Shown here: in pieces, positions 8,442 through 16,613 of the stretch | How positions within the stretch are numbered: the stretch's first letter is position 1 | Layout: each line of letters opens with the position of its first letter | Origin: Clostridia bacterium | GTDB taxonomy: Bacteria > Bacillota > DSM-521 > Neomoorellales > SLTJ01 | DNA: 64,000 nt | NCBI GenBank assembly: GCA_004347685.1 | Contig: SLTJ01000005.1 | Location: 1 to 64,000 of the forward strand | Reading direction: 5' to 3' | Made by a program: the position numbers and the translations under genes | Notes under the pieces: generated by a model | Database searches by the model: none | What the model saw: only the letters and a program-made list of their open reading frames with translations | Told to the model about the DNA's origin: nothing

Positions 8442-8849
8442 ATGGAAGGTGAAAAGTTTCAGGAACTTGTACTGGAGCAGTTAAAAGTCCTGGCAGAGGG
8501 ACAGGAAGAACTGGCTTCTAAAGTGGCTAGTATGGATGGTCGCCTTGGCAATGTAGAGCGGGGTACCATTGAGCTCCAGCACGGCCAGCAGGCCATGCGG
8601 CAAGACATCACTGAGCTCCAGCGCGGCCAGCAGGCCATGCAGCAAGACATCATTGAGCTCCAGCGCGGCCAGCGCCGCATAGAAACCCGCATGGAAAACG
8701 AGATCATCGAAAAGATAGGAGCCTTATTCGACGACCGCGAGGTCCAAAATGACAGACTTGACCGCATCGAAAGCAAGCTGGAGGATATCTCGGCAGACGT
8801 TCGTTATCTTGTTACCAAGGTAGCGCTGGTGGAGAAGATGGTAAAGTAA
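8442..8849 (+). CDS. Small coiled-coil protein with a 14-residue repeat
   Basis: The 135-residue protein is rich in Glu, Gln and Arg and should be one long coiled coil. Its centre holds three tandem 14-residue units (ELQRGQQAMQQDII type), encoded by a 42-bp DNA repeat beginning at 8571, 8613 and 8655. The C-terminal part (RIESKLEDISADVRYLV) resembles small uncharacterised coiled-coil proteins of thermophilic Bacillota. The ATG at 8442 lies 13 bp after AGGAGG. A closer ATG at 8434 is out of frame. No membrane segment. Function unknown. Confidence 0.6.
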   Translation: MEGEKFQELVLEQLKVLAEGQEELASKVASMDGRLGNVERGTIELQHGQQAMRQDITELQRGQQAMQQDIIELQRGQRRIETRMENEIIEKIGALFDDREVQNDRLDRIESKLEDISADVRYLVTKVALVEKMVK

Positions 8850-9062
8850 GACAGGCCGGCACCGAGTTAGCTATGCCGGGCGCACAAACAGACCATCTGC
8901 CTCTTGGAAACCGGAACGGAGCGGACTGAGAATACTCCTGGACGTAAGTATTTGGCGAACCACCTAACCAGCACCAGCCAACCAAACGCTGCCGCGTGAT
9001 TTTCTTCCGCTTTGCGAAGATGTCGGACTTAAGGCCTAAAGAAAGTAAGGAAAGGGAATCCC
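8850..9062. other. Intergenic stretch, nothing recognised
   Basis: No gene, RNA or repeat could be supported between the coiled-coil gene and the promoter at 9063. Confidence 0.4.
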
Positions 9063-9091
9063 TTGACAACTCGGCGGGTTTAGTTTATGTT
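9063..9091 (+). promoter_or_regulatory. Sigma-A promoter upstream of the ASKHA gene
   Basis: TTGACA, a 17-bp spacer and TATGTT. The spacer and -10 include TTTAGTTTATGTTAA. A nearly identical module lies at 13765-13793, so the promoter is part of a duplicated stretch of about 48 bp. Confidence 0.5.
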
Positions 9092-9192
9092 AAGCACTGG
9101 TTCTTAATAAGCCGGCAGGCGGGATCTTCTTTATCCCAACGCCGGCGATTCTGTTTATAAGCTGCTGGGTTTCCTCTCGCTGGAAACCTAGG

Positions 9193-9208
9193 TGTGATGC
9201 CCGTCATA
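9193..9208 (+). promoter_or_regulatory. CRP-type site upstream of the ASKHA gene
   Basis: TGTGATGCCCGTCATA matches the TGTGA-N6-TCAYR pattern seen upstream of cooS. It lies 77 bp before the preferred start codon and downstream of the 9063 promoter, so it could serve a second promoter or act as a repressor site. Confidence 0.4.
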
Positions 9209-9284
9209 GCTGCCCCGGGTCCCGGTAGGTAGAATGGTGGCAAAACAGGACAGCGCGAGTCTGCGTGCAGAGGAGATGGTAGAA

Positions 9285-11189
9285 ATGCCCCAGCAATATT
9301 CGGTGCTCTTTCTCCCGGATAATGTGACCGTGCAGGTGGAGGCCGGCGAAAGTATCTTCCGGGCCGCCTCCCGGGCCGGGATTGAGTTAAAAAGCACCTG
9401 CGGTAATAAGGGGACCTGCGGCCGGTGCGCCATCAAGATCAAAGAGGGCAAGGTGCGTACCCAGGAGGGGAATATCGGCGCTCGCCTGCGGCGTACCGGC
9501 CACGTACTGGCTTGCCAGACATTGGTTGCGGGCGACGTGGTGGTCGAGGTGCCCAAAGACTCCCGCCTGGACGAGCACCAGGTGCTCTTGGCTGGCCGGG
9601 CCGACCAGGGCGAGCTGGTCGAAAAGGAACTCGACCTCCTGGAGGGCTATGCCTTCGAGCCTGTCGGGCAAAAGGTATACGTAGAACTGCCCCCGCCTAC
9701 CCTGACGGGGAACGCCACGGACCTGAACCGGCTGGAGATCGAACTGCGCAAAAAGGTACCGGCCGGGCATTTCCACATCGGCCTTAACAACCTGCGGCGC
9801 CTGGCCGAGGTGGTGCGCGCCGGTGACTGGAAGGTTTCCGCCACCCTGGCCCACATGGACGGGCTTACCGAAATAGTGGACCTGAAGCCAGGCTCCTCCT
9901 CCACCCAGGCCTACGGCCTGGCCATTGACATCGGGACCACCACGGTAGTGGTCTACCTGGTGGACCTGAACACCGGGGCGACGGTGGACCAGCGGGGCGG
10001 GTACAACAAGCAGGCCCGCTACGGTGACGACGTTATCTCCCGGATCATCCGCGCCACCGAGAATGGTGGACTAAATGAGTTGCACACCGCCGTGATCACC
10101 ACCATCAATGAACTCGTTGAGAAACTGGTACAGCGGAACAAGATAGACCGCGCTGACATTAGTGTAGTCGTAGTGGCAGCCAATACCACCATGACCCATA
10201 TGTTTCTCGGGCTGCCGCCCAAGTATATTCGCCTAGAGCCCTATATCCCTACCGCCTCTGAATTCCCGCCGGTAAAGGCCGGCGAACTCAACCTGGCCAT
10301 CAACCCCGACGCGTGGGTGCTCTGCTTCCCGGCGGTGGCCAGCTACATGGGCGGCGATATCGTGGCCGGTGTCCTGGCCACCCGGCTGGCAGAATCCGAC
10401 GCGCTCACTCTGTTTATTGATATCGGTACCAACGGCGAAATGGTGCTGGGCAACCGGGACTGGATGATCTCCTGCTCGTGTTCAGCCGGACCGGCCTTTG
10501 AAGGCGGTGGTATCACCTTTGGGATGCGTGCCATGAAGGGGGCCATCGAGCGGGCGACCATTGACCCCCAAACCTACGAGGTGGAGGTACAGGCCATCAG
10601 CGGCTACCGGCCCATAGGTATTTGTGGCTCCGGCCTTATTGACCTGCTGGCTAAACTGCGGCGCGCCGGCCTCATTGACCGTACCGGGCAGTTTACCCGG
10701 GATACTGTCACCCCGCGGCTACGCCAGACGGATGAAGACACGGAGTTCGTGCTGGTCTGGGGCAGTGAAACCGAGTGCGGCAAGGATATCGTCATCACCG
10801 AAAGCGATATCAAGAACATCCTCCGCTCCAAGGGAGCGGTCTTTGCCGGCATCCAGAGCCTGCTGAAGGCGGTACAACTGGACGTGCATGATATTGACCG
10901 GCTCCTGATTGCCGGCGGCTTCGGCAATTATTTGAACATCCACGATGCCATCCAGATTGGGTTGCTACCGGACCTTCCGGTTGAGAAATACGCGTTTGTG
11001 GGCAATACCTCGGTCAAAGGGGCCAAGCTGGCCTTGCTGTCGCGGCCCGCCCTCGAGGCGGCCCAGGAACTGGCGCGCAAAATGACTTACCTGGAACTAT
11101 CCGCCGGTTCCTCCTTCATGGACGAATTCGTCTCGGCCCTTTTCCTGCCCCATACTGACCTTTCCCTCTTTCCTTCGGTGAAAAACTGA
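9285..11189 (+). CDS. ASKHA-domain [2Fe-2S] protein, reductive activator of corrinoid protein (RACo-like)
   Basis: The protein is about 634 residues from the preferred ATG (AGGAG 9 bp upstream); an upstream in-frame start at 9234 would add 17. The N-terminus is a [2Fe-2S] ferredoxin domain with STCGNKGTCGRC and a later LACQ cysteine. After a linker comes the ATPase-like ASKHA domain (DUF4445) with LAIDIGTTTVVVYLVD, FIDIGTNGEMVL, GICGSGLIDLLAK and LIAGGFGNYLNI. RACo proteins use ATP to return an inactive Co(II) corrinoid protein to Co(I), keeping methyl transfer to acetyl-CoA synthase going. No corrinoid protein or methyltransferase gene lies beside it here, so its partner is unknown. A CRP-type site is upstream. 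A decayed paralogue sits at 2009. Confidence 0.85.
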   Translation: MPQQYSVLFLPDNVTVQVEAGESIFRAASRAGIELKSTCGNKGTCGRCAIKIKEGKVRTQEGNIGARLRRTGHVLACQTLVAGDVVVEVPKDSRLDEHQVLLAGRADQGELVEKELDLLEGYAFEPVGQKVYVELPPPTLTGNATDLNRLEIELRKKVPAGHFHIGLNNLRRLAEVVRAGDWKVSATLAHMDGLTEIVDLKPGSSSTQAYGLAIDIGTTTVVVYLVDLNTGATVDQRGGYNKQARYGDDVISRIIRATENGGLNELHTAVITTINELVEKLVQRNKIDRADISVVVVAANTTMTHMFLGLPPKYIRLEPYIPTASEFPPVKAGELNLAINPDAWVLCFPAVASYMGGDIVAGVLATRLAESDALTLFIDIGTNGEMVLGNRDWMISCSCSAGPAFEGGGITFGMRAMKGAIERATIDPQTYEVEVQAISGYRPIGICGSGLIDLLAKLRRAGLIDRTGQFTRDTVTPRLRQTDEDTEFVLVWGSETECGKDIVITESDIKNILRSKGAVFAGIQSLLKAVQLDVHDIDRLLIAGGFGNYLNIHDAIQIGLLPDLPVEKYAFVGNTSVKGAKLALLSRPALEAAQELARKMTYLELSAGSSFMDEFVSALFLPHTDLSLFPSVKN

Positions 11190-11334
11190 TAGTCACACCG
11201 CCTCCTGGACCGGCATGGCCCAACTGGCCCGCCGGTCCGGGCTGCAAAGGCTATCTGCCCCATCCCCGGGTGCCCGCCCCTGACCTCGCCGCACCGGTTC
11301 GGTCAGGTTCCTGCCGGCCAATAAGCCGGCCGAC

Positions 11335-11471
11335 AGTCTTTGAGGAGGTCCAGGAGAGCCCCCGGCGTGCGATTTCTTTCTGGGGATACCTCGCTTCTCG
11401 AGCAGCGGGAAAAGTACGTCATCTTCCTTGTGGTGGTGACAGCGGTCGGTAAAGACCGCAATAAAGTCTAG
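11335..11471 (-). pseudogene. Hemerythrin-domain protein fragment
   Basis: A minus-strand frame reads FIAVFTDRCHHHKEDDVLFP and then LLEKRGIPR, close to the middle of HHE/hemerythrin-like proteins (FADRCHHxKEEDVLFP). A stop precedes it and the rest of the four-helix domain is missing. It is a remnant. Hemerythrin-like proteins often accompany nitric oxide reductases, and norCB follows at 11692. Confidence 0.5.
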
Positions 11472-11503
11472 CTAGAGCCTACGCTACCAGGTCAGGTTTT
11501 CCC

Positions 11504-11605
11504 TTACCCCTGGCTCTTATGGGCATACATGGCCCGGTCGGCCAGGCCAATCAGCTCCAGGAGTTGGCCGGCCTCTCCCGCTGCGTAGCCCACAGCCTGC
11601 CCCTA
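11504..11605 (-). pseudogene. GGDEF-domain C-terminal fragment
   Basis: The minus-strand sequence reads GYAAGEAGQLLELIGLADRA and then MYAHKSQG before TAA. The LADRAMYAxK pattern is the usual end of GGDEF diguanylate cyclase domains. A stop lies just upstream and the GGDEF motif itself is gone. Confidence 0.5.
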
Positions 11606-11691
11606 AACTGGACTATGTAGCGTCATGCACATCGGCAACTGTGACGCAGGTCATAGAATTCAGCTATCTCAGCATGTAACATAGATACTGC

Positions 11692-13131
11692 TCAGGCGCG
11701 CCAGAAGGCCAGTTCGCGCAGGAACAGGTGCCGTTGCCTCCAGGCCGGAGCAAGTATGGCCCAAACAAGGAGGAGGTCCCCCACGGCAAAGAAGGCCCCG
11801 CCGGCGGCCCGGAGTCCCAGGTAGGGGCGGATCAGTCCTTGCACTTCCATAAAATCGCCGCCGACTACCCGCCAGAGGTAGGCTTGCAGGAATCCGGCCA
11901 GGGCCAGGGCCCCACCCATGACGACCAGCCCCAGGTTCACCAGGGCTAGCCCCAGCCAGGCCCGTCGCCCCTCAGCCCGACTGAGCTCGAGATGCCTGGT
12001 CAGGACATAAAAGGAGCCAGCCAGGATCATAAGGCCGAAAGCGCCGAAAAGGGCCAGGTGGGCATGGGCGGAAGTGAGGTACGTACCGTGGGCATAGAGG
12101 TTGAGGCGGGGGATGGCCAGGGTGAAGCCCAAAAGGCCAGCCCCGGTCAGGTGGTAAAAGACGCTGGAAGCCACCATGGCCAGGCTTAGTTTGCTCGCAG
12201 GATCAAGCCGGCGCCAGCGACCGCGTCTGAAGCCCTTGGCGGCCGAAAAGGTGAGAAGGAGGATGGGCACGAGCTGCAAGCCGCTAAAAACCCCGCCGAT
12301 CCACATCCAGTAGGACGGTAGCCCGATCCAGTAATAGTGGTGAGCCGTGGACAGGATACTGCTGGCCACCACCAGGAAGAGTTCCAGCCACAGGGCCCCC
12401 TCAATCGCGGCGCGGCCTTCCCCTAGGACCGCCAAAAGCACGGCCGCCAGCACTGCGGTGGCCACCAACTCGAGGCTCCCCTCTTCCCACAGGTGCACCA
12501 CCCAGAACTTGACGATTTCATCGGCCGCCGGATGGGGGTAAAAGAAAAGGTTGGGGACGAAAAATGCGACCAGGGTGATGGCACCTAAAAGAAAGGCCAG
12601 CAAAGTGGGCCGGCCCCTGGGCACACCATGTTTGAGGTAGGTCCGGCCCAAATTGTAAGCGAATATCACACTGGCCAGGACCAGGGCCCAGTCCAGGGGC
12701 GGAATGGCCTCCAGGTATTCGCGGCCCTCAGTCAACTTCAGGCTCAGGGCTCCAAGGTCCAGGAGGAGAATCAAGGTGAAGATCAGGAACTGGCCCCGGG
12801 CCAGACGGCGGCTGGCCAGGTCAGTGCCAGCCTCGGCCACAAAGAAATAATAGGCTAGGCCCATAGCCCCGAGCAGGGGCCAGAAGATGGCCAGGTTCAG
12901 GTGGATAGACCGGCCGACCTCAAAAGGCACTGGTACTGGGAGGTCGGGGATGACCTGGTCCAAGGCGCCGGCGGTGGCTACCAGGCTTTGGATACCGAAA
13001 AAAAGAAAGGCGGCCAGGGCGTAGGGATAAGCCACGCCCTGGGAGGGGTATTCGCGGGGGCGACCTGGAGTCGGCTCGCCCTGGCGGTGGAAAAGGCGGG
13101 AGAATAGTTTGGCGAAAAGATAACGGAGCAC
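11692..13131 (-). CDS. norB: Nitric oxide reductase large subunit NorB (cNOR type)
   Basis: A 479-residue membrane protein with about 12 helices. It has the heme-copper family histidines in NorB order: SIHLNLAIFW (heme b ligand), VVHLWEEGSLEL (non-heme iron ligand with nearby glutamates), TAHHYYW (the His pair) and SAHAHLALFG. The glutamates of HLWEEG are a NorB rather than an oxidase trait. It reduces two NO to N2O, taking electrons from NorC. The start is GTG behind AAGGGAG, 18 bp after norC, so the two form an operon. In an anaerobe the likely job is NO detoxification, matching the nrfA and hemerythrin genes in the window. Confidence 0.85.
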   Translation of the reverse strand: MLRYLFAKLFSRLFHRQGEPTPGRPREYPSQGVAYPYALAAFLFFGIQSLVATAGALDQVIPDLPVPVPFEVGRSIHLNLAIFWPLLGAMGLAYYFFVAEAGTDLASRRLARGQFLIFTLILLLDLGALSLKLTEGREYLEAIPPLDWALVLASVIFAYNLGRTYLKHGVPRGRPTLLAFLLGAITLVAFFVPNLFFYPHPAADEIVKFWVVHLWEEGSLELVATAVLAAVLLAVLGEGRAAIEGALWLELFLVVASSILSTAHHYYWIGLPSYWMWIGGVFSGLQLVPILLLTFSAAKGFRRGRWRRLDPASKLSLAMVASSVFYHLTGAGLLGFTLAIPRLNLYAHGTYLTSAHAHLALFGAFGLMILAGSFYVLTRHLELSRAEGRRAWLGLALVNLGLVVMGGALALAGFLQAYLWRVVGGDFMEVQGLIRPYLGLRAAGGAFFAVGDLLLVWAILAPAWRQRHLFLRELAFWRA

Positions 13132-13149
13132 GGGAAAATCTCCCTTGAG

Positions 13150-13599
13150 TTACTCTTGGTCCCCTTCCCGGGTCCCCTGGTCCGGATCCGGCGCTGAAAT
13201 CTCTGTTTCTAATACGGTCCTGGGGGGCCAGCCCTTGACCTGTAGGCGGTCGAGAAAGTAGAAATAGGCCATCAGGGCCTCTACCTCGGTTGGCTTCACT
13301 GGCGGGTGGCGCCGGCGGGCGTGGGGCCGCATCCTGGCCGGAGTGGTGAGAAAGCGGCGGAGATCTTTCTCCTGGCGGCTGCCCGCTACGTGGGTAAGAT
13401 CGGGGCCCACATACCCACCGTTACCCAGGATGGTGTGGCATTCCACGCACCCGTATTTCTGCCACACCCTCTTGCCGGCCACAACCTCCCCGGGGACGGT
13501 CGCCGGTCTGATTCGGAGCCAGGACAGGGCCAGCAGGCCAGCGAAGACGAGCAGAGTTATCAACAGCAGTACCGTTAAACCCCAGGCTTTTCGCGGCAC
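13150..13599 (-). CDS. norC: Nitric oxide reductase cytochrome c subunit NorC
   Basis: A small protein with one N-terminal membrane anchor (about residues 8-28) and a single c-type heme motif CVECH followed by TILGNGGYVGPDLT, the usual NorC sequence. The C-terminal MAYFYFLDRLQVKGWPP is also typical. It passes electrons to NorB. The frame opens at GTG 13608, but that codon touches the GGGAGG site; the GTG three codons on (13599) is better spaced and is preferred. The usual C-terminal methionine ligand is not obvious, although MRPHARRRHP may supply it. Confidence 0.8.
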   Translation of the reverse strand: MPRKAWGLTVLLLITLLVFAGLLALSWLRIRPATVPGEVVAGKRVWQKYGCVECHTILGNGGYVGPDLTHVAGSRQEKDLRRFLTTPARMRPHARRRHPPVKPTEVEALMAYFYFLDRLQVKGWPPRTVLETEISAPDPDQGTREGDQE

Positions 13600-13764
13600 G
13601 AAACCCACCTCCCGACCGGTACCAGGCTTCCGGTTACCCCTGTTTCGATCCCTGGCCGCCCCAACCCCTTACAGATAAGTAAAGTAGAGAAGGTCAGGGA
13701 GGCCTCGGCCGGCCGGATTCACCTGGCCCCAGTAAACCGGGAATAACCCGCTAAGTAAAGTCCC

Positions 13765-13793
13765 TTGATGACCCGGCAGGTTTAGTTTACGTT
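13765..13793 (+). promoter_or_regulatory. Orphan promoter module, duplicate of the 9063 promoter
   Basis: TTGATG, 17 bp, TACGTT, with the same TTTAGTTTA-GTTAA core and flanks as 9063-9091. The -10 overlaps the inverted repeat GTTTA-N8-TAAAC. Nothing intact follows on the plus strand, so it may be the leftover of a second promoter copy, or the palindrome could be an operator for the divergent norCB operon. Confidence 0.3.
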
Positions 13794-13867
13794 AAACACG
13801 GGTTTTTTAGTTAGCTGGCCAGGAGCGGATTTTTGGGCGTAATGGCCGGAGCCAAACGCATGCCTCA

Positions 13868-13920
13868 GGGCCACGGCTTCGAGCAACTGGTGTATGGCAA
13901 CGGCTCCGATGACGGCCATA
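13868..13920 (-). pseudogene. Tiny remnant of a CadA/ZntA-type P-ATPase gene
   Basis: The minus strand reads AVIGAVAIHQLLEAVAL, close to MGAIAIHQLPEAVAV of the intact P-type ATPase at 29021-31123. About 45 bp of near match are left. This stretch says nothing else: no full gene lies between norC and the IS3 fragment. Confidence 0.5.
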
Positions 13921-14204
13921 GATTTGAGGGGATAGTGTAAAACGGCAGTTGTCTAGTAGAGGATCGCGAGCTACCGTAGCAAGTCGGCATGATATGGCAG
14001 CTACTTCTTCCCTTACGGGACAAGAGATGTCGCCTTCGATTTATTGATAGCAGGAAGGGTTTATGGGGTCCTTGTGCGGCAGGGGGGCTCCTGGACCGGC
14101 TGCTGCCTGCGCGGGCTTTTCCCGCGCGTTGGGAGACTGCCGTGTAGATAAAAAGCCCACCGGTCTGACCAGCCGTAATGTCTTCCCAAACCGTAGGGTA
14201 TGGG

Positions 14205-14289
14205 TGGCCGCCCGCTCATCAGCGAACAACTGGGGCATCCCCTCTATGGCCTGGCTCCGCCAGCGATTAAGCTGGGTAGGATGCACACC
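14205..14289 (-). pseudogene. IS3-family OrfA fragment
   Basis: The minus strand reads VHPTQLNRWRSQAIEGMPQL followed by FADERA, matching the second half of the helix-turn-helix of IS3-group OrfA proteins. The first half of OrfA and all of OrfB are missing. Confidence 0.45.
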
Positions 14290-14292
14290 ATC

Positions 14293-15006
14293 CTAGAGCT
14301 GGCGCGGTATACAGATGGGTTCGCCAACCTGTAGCTGGTTTGGGTTAACCAGGTGCGGGTTCGCTTCGATTAGCCGTGGCAAAGGAACACCGAAGCGCCG
14401 ACCGAGGCTGGCCAGGGTATCTCCGGGCCGTACCAGGTAGATAGTGCCCCCGGGGCAAGGGATAGGACCCGGTATGCCAGGTGGCAGGCAGATGACCTGA
14501 CCGACCTGTAAACGATCGGGATCTACACCTGGGTTGGCAGCCCTTAGCGCCTCTATGGTGGTGCCGAAGCGCCGGGCCAGGCTAGAGAAGGTATCGCCGG
14601 CCTGGATCGTATAAGTATCCCCTGGGCAGGGGGGTGAAGGGGACGGGGCCGGGATGCAGACTTGTTGCCCAACGAACAACTTATCGGGGTCTACTCCCGG
14701 ATTGGCCGCAATAAGGGCTTCTACGGCAATCCCAAATCGCCGGGCCAGGCTAAAGAAAGTATCGCCAGCTTCAACCGTGTACAGAAAGCCACCGGGGCAA
14801 GGACCGGGGACAGGTGGTACAGGGATGCAAATGATCATACCAATACGCAGGTTGGTAGGATCTACGCCGGGGTTAGCGGCCTCCAAGGCTTCAACCGTGG
14901 TGCTAAAACGGCGGGCCAGGCTAAAGTAGGAATCCCCCGGCCGAATGGTGTAGAGCGTACCTCCTGGGCAGGCAGGTATTTCAAAGGGATATTGTTGTCC
15001 GTCCAA
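14293..15006 (-). CDS. Protein of four LysM domains
   Basis: The 237-residue protein is four consecutive LysM modules of about 58 residues (YTIRPGDSYFSLARRF, YTVEAGDTFFSLARRF, YTIQAGDTFSSLARRF, YLVRPGDTLASLGRRF), each ending in a ICIP-type strand and joined by Pro/Gly linkers with CPGG. LysM binds peptidoglycan or chitin-like glycans. There is no signal peptide and no enzymatic domain, which fits spore-coat or SafA-like proteins exported with or attached to the spore rather than a secreted hydrolase. The start is probably TTG at 15006. The cysteines before each module could cross-link. Confidence 0.8.
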   Translation of the reverse strand: MDGQQYPFEIPACPGGTLYTIRPGDSYFSLARRFSTTVEALEAANPGVDPTNLRIGMIICIPVPPVPGPCPGGFLYTVEAGDTFFSLARRFGIAVEALIAANPGVDPDKLFVGQQVCIPAPSPSPPCPGDTYTIQAGDTFSSLARRFGTTIEALRAANPGVDPDRLQVGQVICLPPGIPGPIPCPGGTIYLVRPGDTLASLGRRFGVPLPRLIEANPHLVNPNQLQVGEPICIPRQL

Positions 15007-15159
15007 TTTAACAACTTACCCCCCCTCTGTTGATATAGATGGTATATGCAAGAACCAGGTATTCTGCTAACACTTGATCCCCACAAGTTACGCGCGAGGG
15101 GGTGACATCAGCCCCGGCGCTGCCAACGCAGTTGAGGCCTCTCCTATTTTGGAGTTTGA

Positions 15160-15360
15160 TATACGATGGTGGCCTTGCTGGGAGGGGAGGAGGTTACGGT
15201 AAAGCATTACGTAATGGAAGGCGGCCACGGCCTGTTGCGGGCCAATAATCACTATCGGGATTACCCGGACATACCCTGGGGCCTGCAGACTGGGTCACTG
15301 GTGTGGTCGAGCGGGTGGTCACGCGTCCGGGGCCGTCCCCGCGACCCGCGTATCTCTGCC
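15160..15360 (+). pseudogene. LexA/S24-type peptidase domain fragment
   Basis: A plus-strand frame reads VALLGGEEVTVKHYVMEGGH, then LLRANNHYRDYPDIPWG, resembling the lysine-active-site strand region of LexA/S24 regulators (VALVDGEATVKRF). A frameshift near 15285 leads to TGVVERVVTRPGP, as in the family end. No N-terminal helix-turn-helix is present. The surrounding stretch 15007-15420 holds nothing else I can name. Confidence 0.4.
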
Positions 15361-15420
15361 TCAATGAATGTCTTCATTTGGACTACAAAACCCTTGACTT
15401 TGTCTATCCAAGGCCGGGTG

Positions 15421-16359
15421 TCAGCCGTGGCCGGGGAGGCGGCCGAGCCAGGCGGCAAAAGCACGGGTGAAGGGCAATGCGGCTAGAGAGGTGATGAGAT
15501 TGAACAGGAGGTGGGCGTTGGCCACCTGCCCGGCCGGGGAAGCTGAGGTAAGGCTGACCAGGGCGGCAAAAGCTCCTGTCAGGGGAAAAAAGACGGCCAC
15601 GCCGCCCAGGTTCAACAAGAGGTGGGCCAGGGCCACCCGGCGGCCGGCGCCGTTACCCCAAATGGCCGCCACCAGGGTGTCGGCGCAAGTGCCGATATTG
15701 CTGCCCAGGACGAGGGCCACGGCCGCAGGCAGGGTAAGCAGTCCCTGGGCGGTGAAGGTGACGATGGCCGCGGTGAAAAGGGTACTGCTCTGAACTACAG
15801 CCGTGGCCACCATTCCGGCGGCCAGCGCCCGGCCGGGGCTGGCGGCCCAATGGGCCAGGAGGTCATAAGAGCTGGGGAGGCCGGCCAGAGGGGTCAGAGC
15901 CCTGGCGAGAAGATCCAGGGCCGCTAGTAGGAACCCGAGACCGGCCACGGCCAGGGCTAGGCGACGCCGGTGGATTCGCCGGCTGACCAGGGCCGCGGCC
16001 AGGCCGAGGGCTGCCAGGGGAAAGCCGAAACGCGTAAAGTCCAAGGCCAGGAACTGCACCGTAGCGCAGGTACCGATGTTGCTGCCCAAAACAATTCCCA
16101 GGGCGTTCTCCAGGGGTAGAAGGCCGCTCGTGACCAGGGCCACGGTGGTAATGGTTACGGCGCTGCTGCTGTGAACGAGGGCGGTAACGGCCGTGCCTAC
16201 CACCAGACCGCGCCACGGGGTAGAGGTGGCCAGGACAAGCAGCCGCCCCAAGCGAGGGGCTGCGGCCTGGGAAAGCCCTTGCATGAGGCGCAGGCCGAGA
16301 AAAAAGAACAGGAGGCTGACCACCAGCAACAATAGCGAAAAAACAGTAGTGCCCGCCAC
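15421..16359 (-). CDS. Na+/phosphate cotransporter family protein
   Basis: The 312-residue membrane protein shows the inverted duplication of the PF02690 family: ALVHSSSAVTITTVALV with GSNIGTCAT in the first half and AVVQSSTLFTAAIVTFT with GSNIGTCADT in the second. The QSS/HSS and GSNIGT loops form the substrate and sodium site. It ends after the transport domain and lacks the C-terminal PhoU-like part of larger members. It should import phosphate with sodium. It stands alone and is transcribed away from corA. Confidence 0.85.
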   Translation of the reverse strand: MAGTTVFSLLLLVVSLLFFFLGLRLMQGLSQAAAPRLGRLLVLATSTPWRGLVVGTAVTALVHSSSAVTITTVALVTSGLLPLENALGIVLGSNIGTCATVQFLALDFTRFGFPLAALGLAAALVSRRIHRRRLALAVAGLGFLLAALDLLARALTPLAGLPSSYDLLAHWAASPGRALAAGMVATAVVQSSTLFTAAIVTFTAQGLLTLPAAVALVLGSNIGTCADTLVAAIWGNGAGRRVALAHLLLNLGGVAVFFPLTGAFAALVSLTSASPAGQVANAHLLFNLITSLAALPFTRAFAAWLGRLPGHG

Positions 16360-16613
16360 GGTTGCGACTCACCCCCAGAATACCTATGGACTGCGCCCGG
16401 CTTTTAGCCCTGGTAAAGTCGGCCTGTTTTTCCTTCCCCTCCCTCACGCCAACCAAACATCTCCTCCCAGCGCCGGTTCCCCGATAGTGCCGCGCTACGT
16501 CTGTCGTCGAGCATACCAAAGGGTGAAACCAGGCCCTGTGCTTTCCAAACCCGGTGGTATAGTGGTATAATAACAAAAGCAGGCCGGTTACCTGGAGGGA
16601 AAAGGGGAAGCTC

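Noticed and set aside
8571-8690. Short tandem repeats considered as a CRISPR array
   Set aside because: Units are contiguous with no spacers and encode in-frame heptads.
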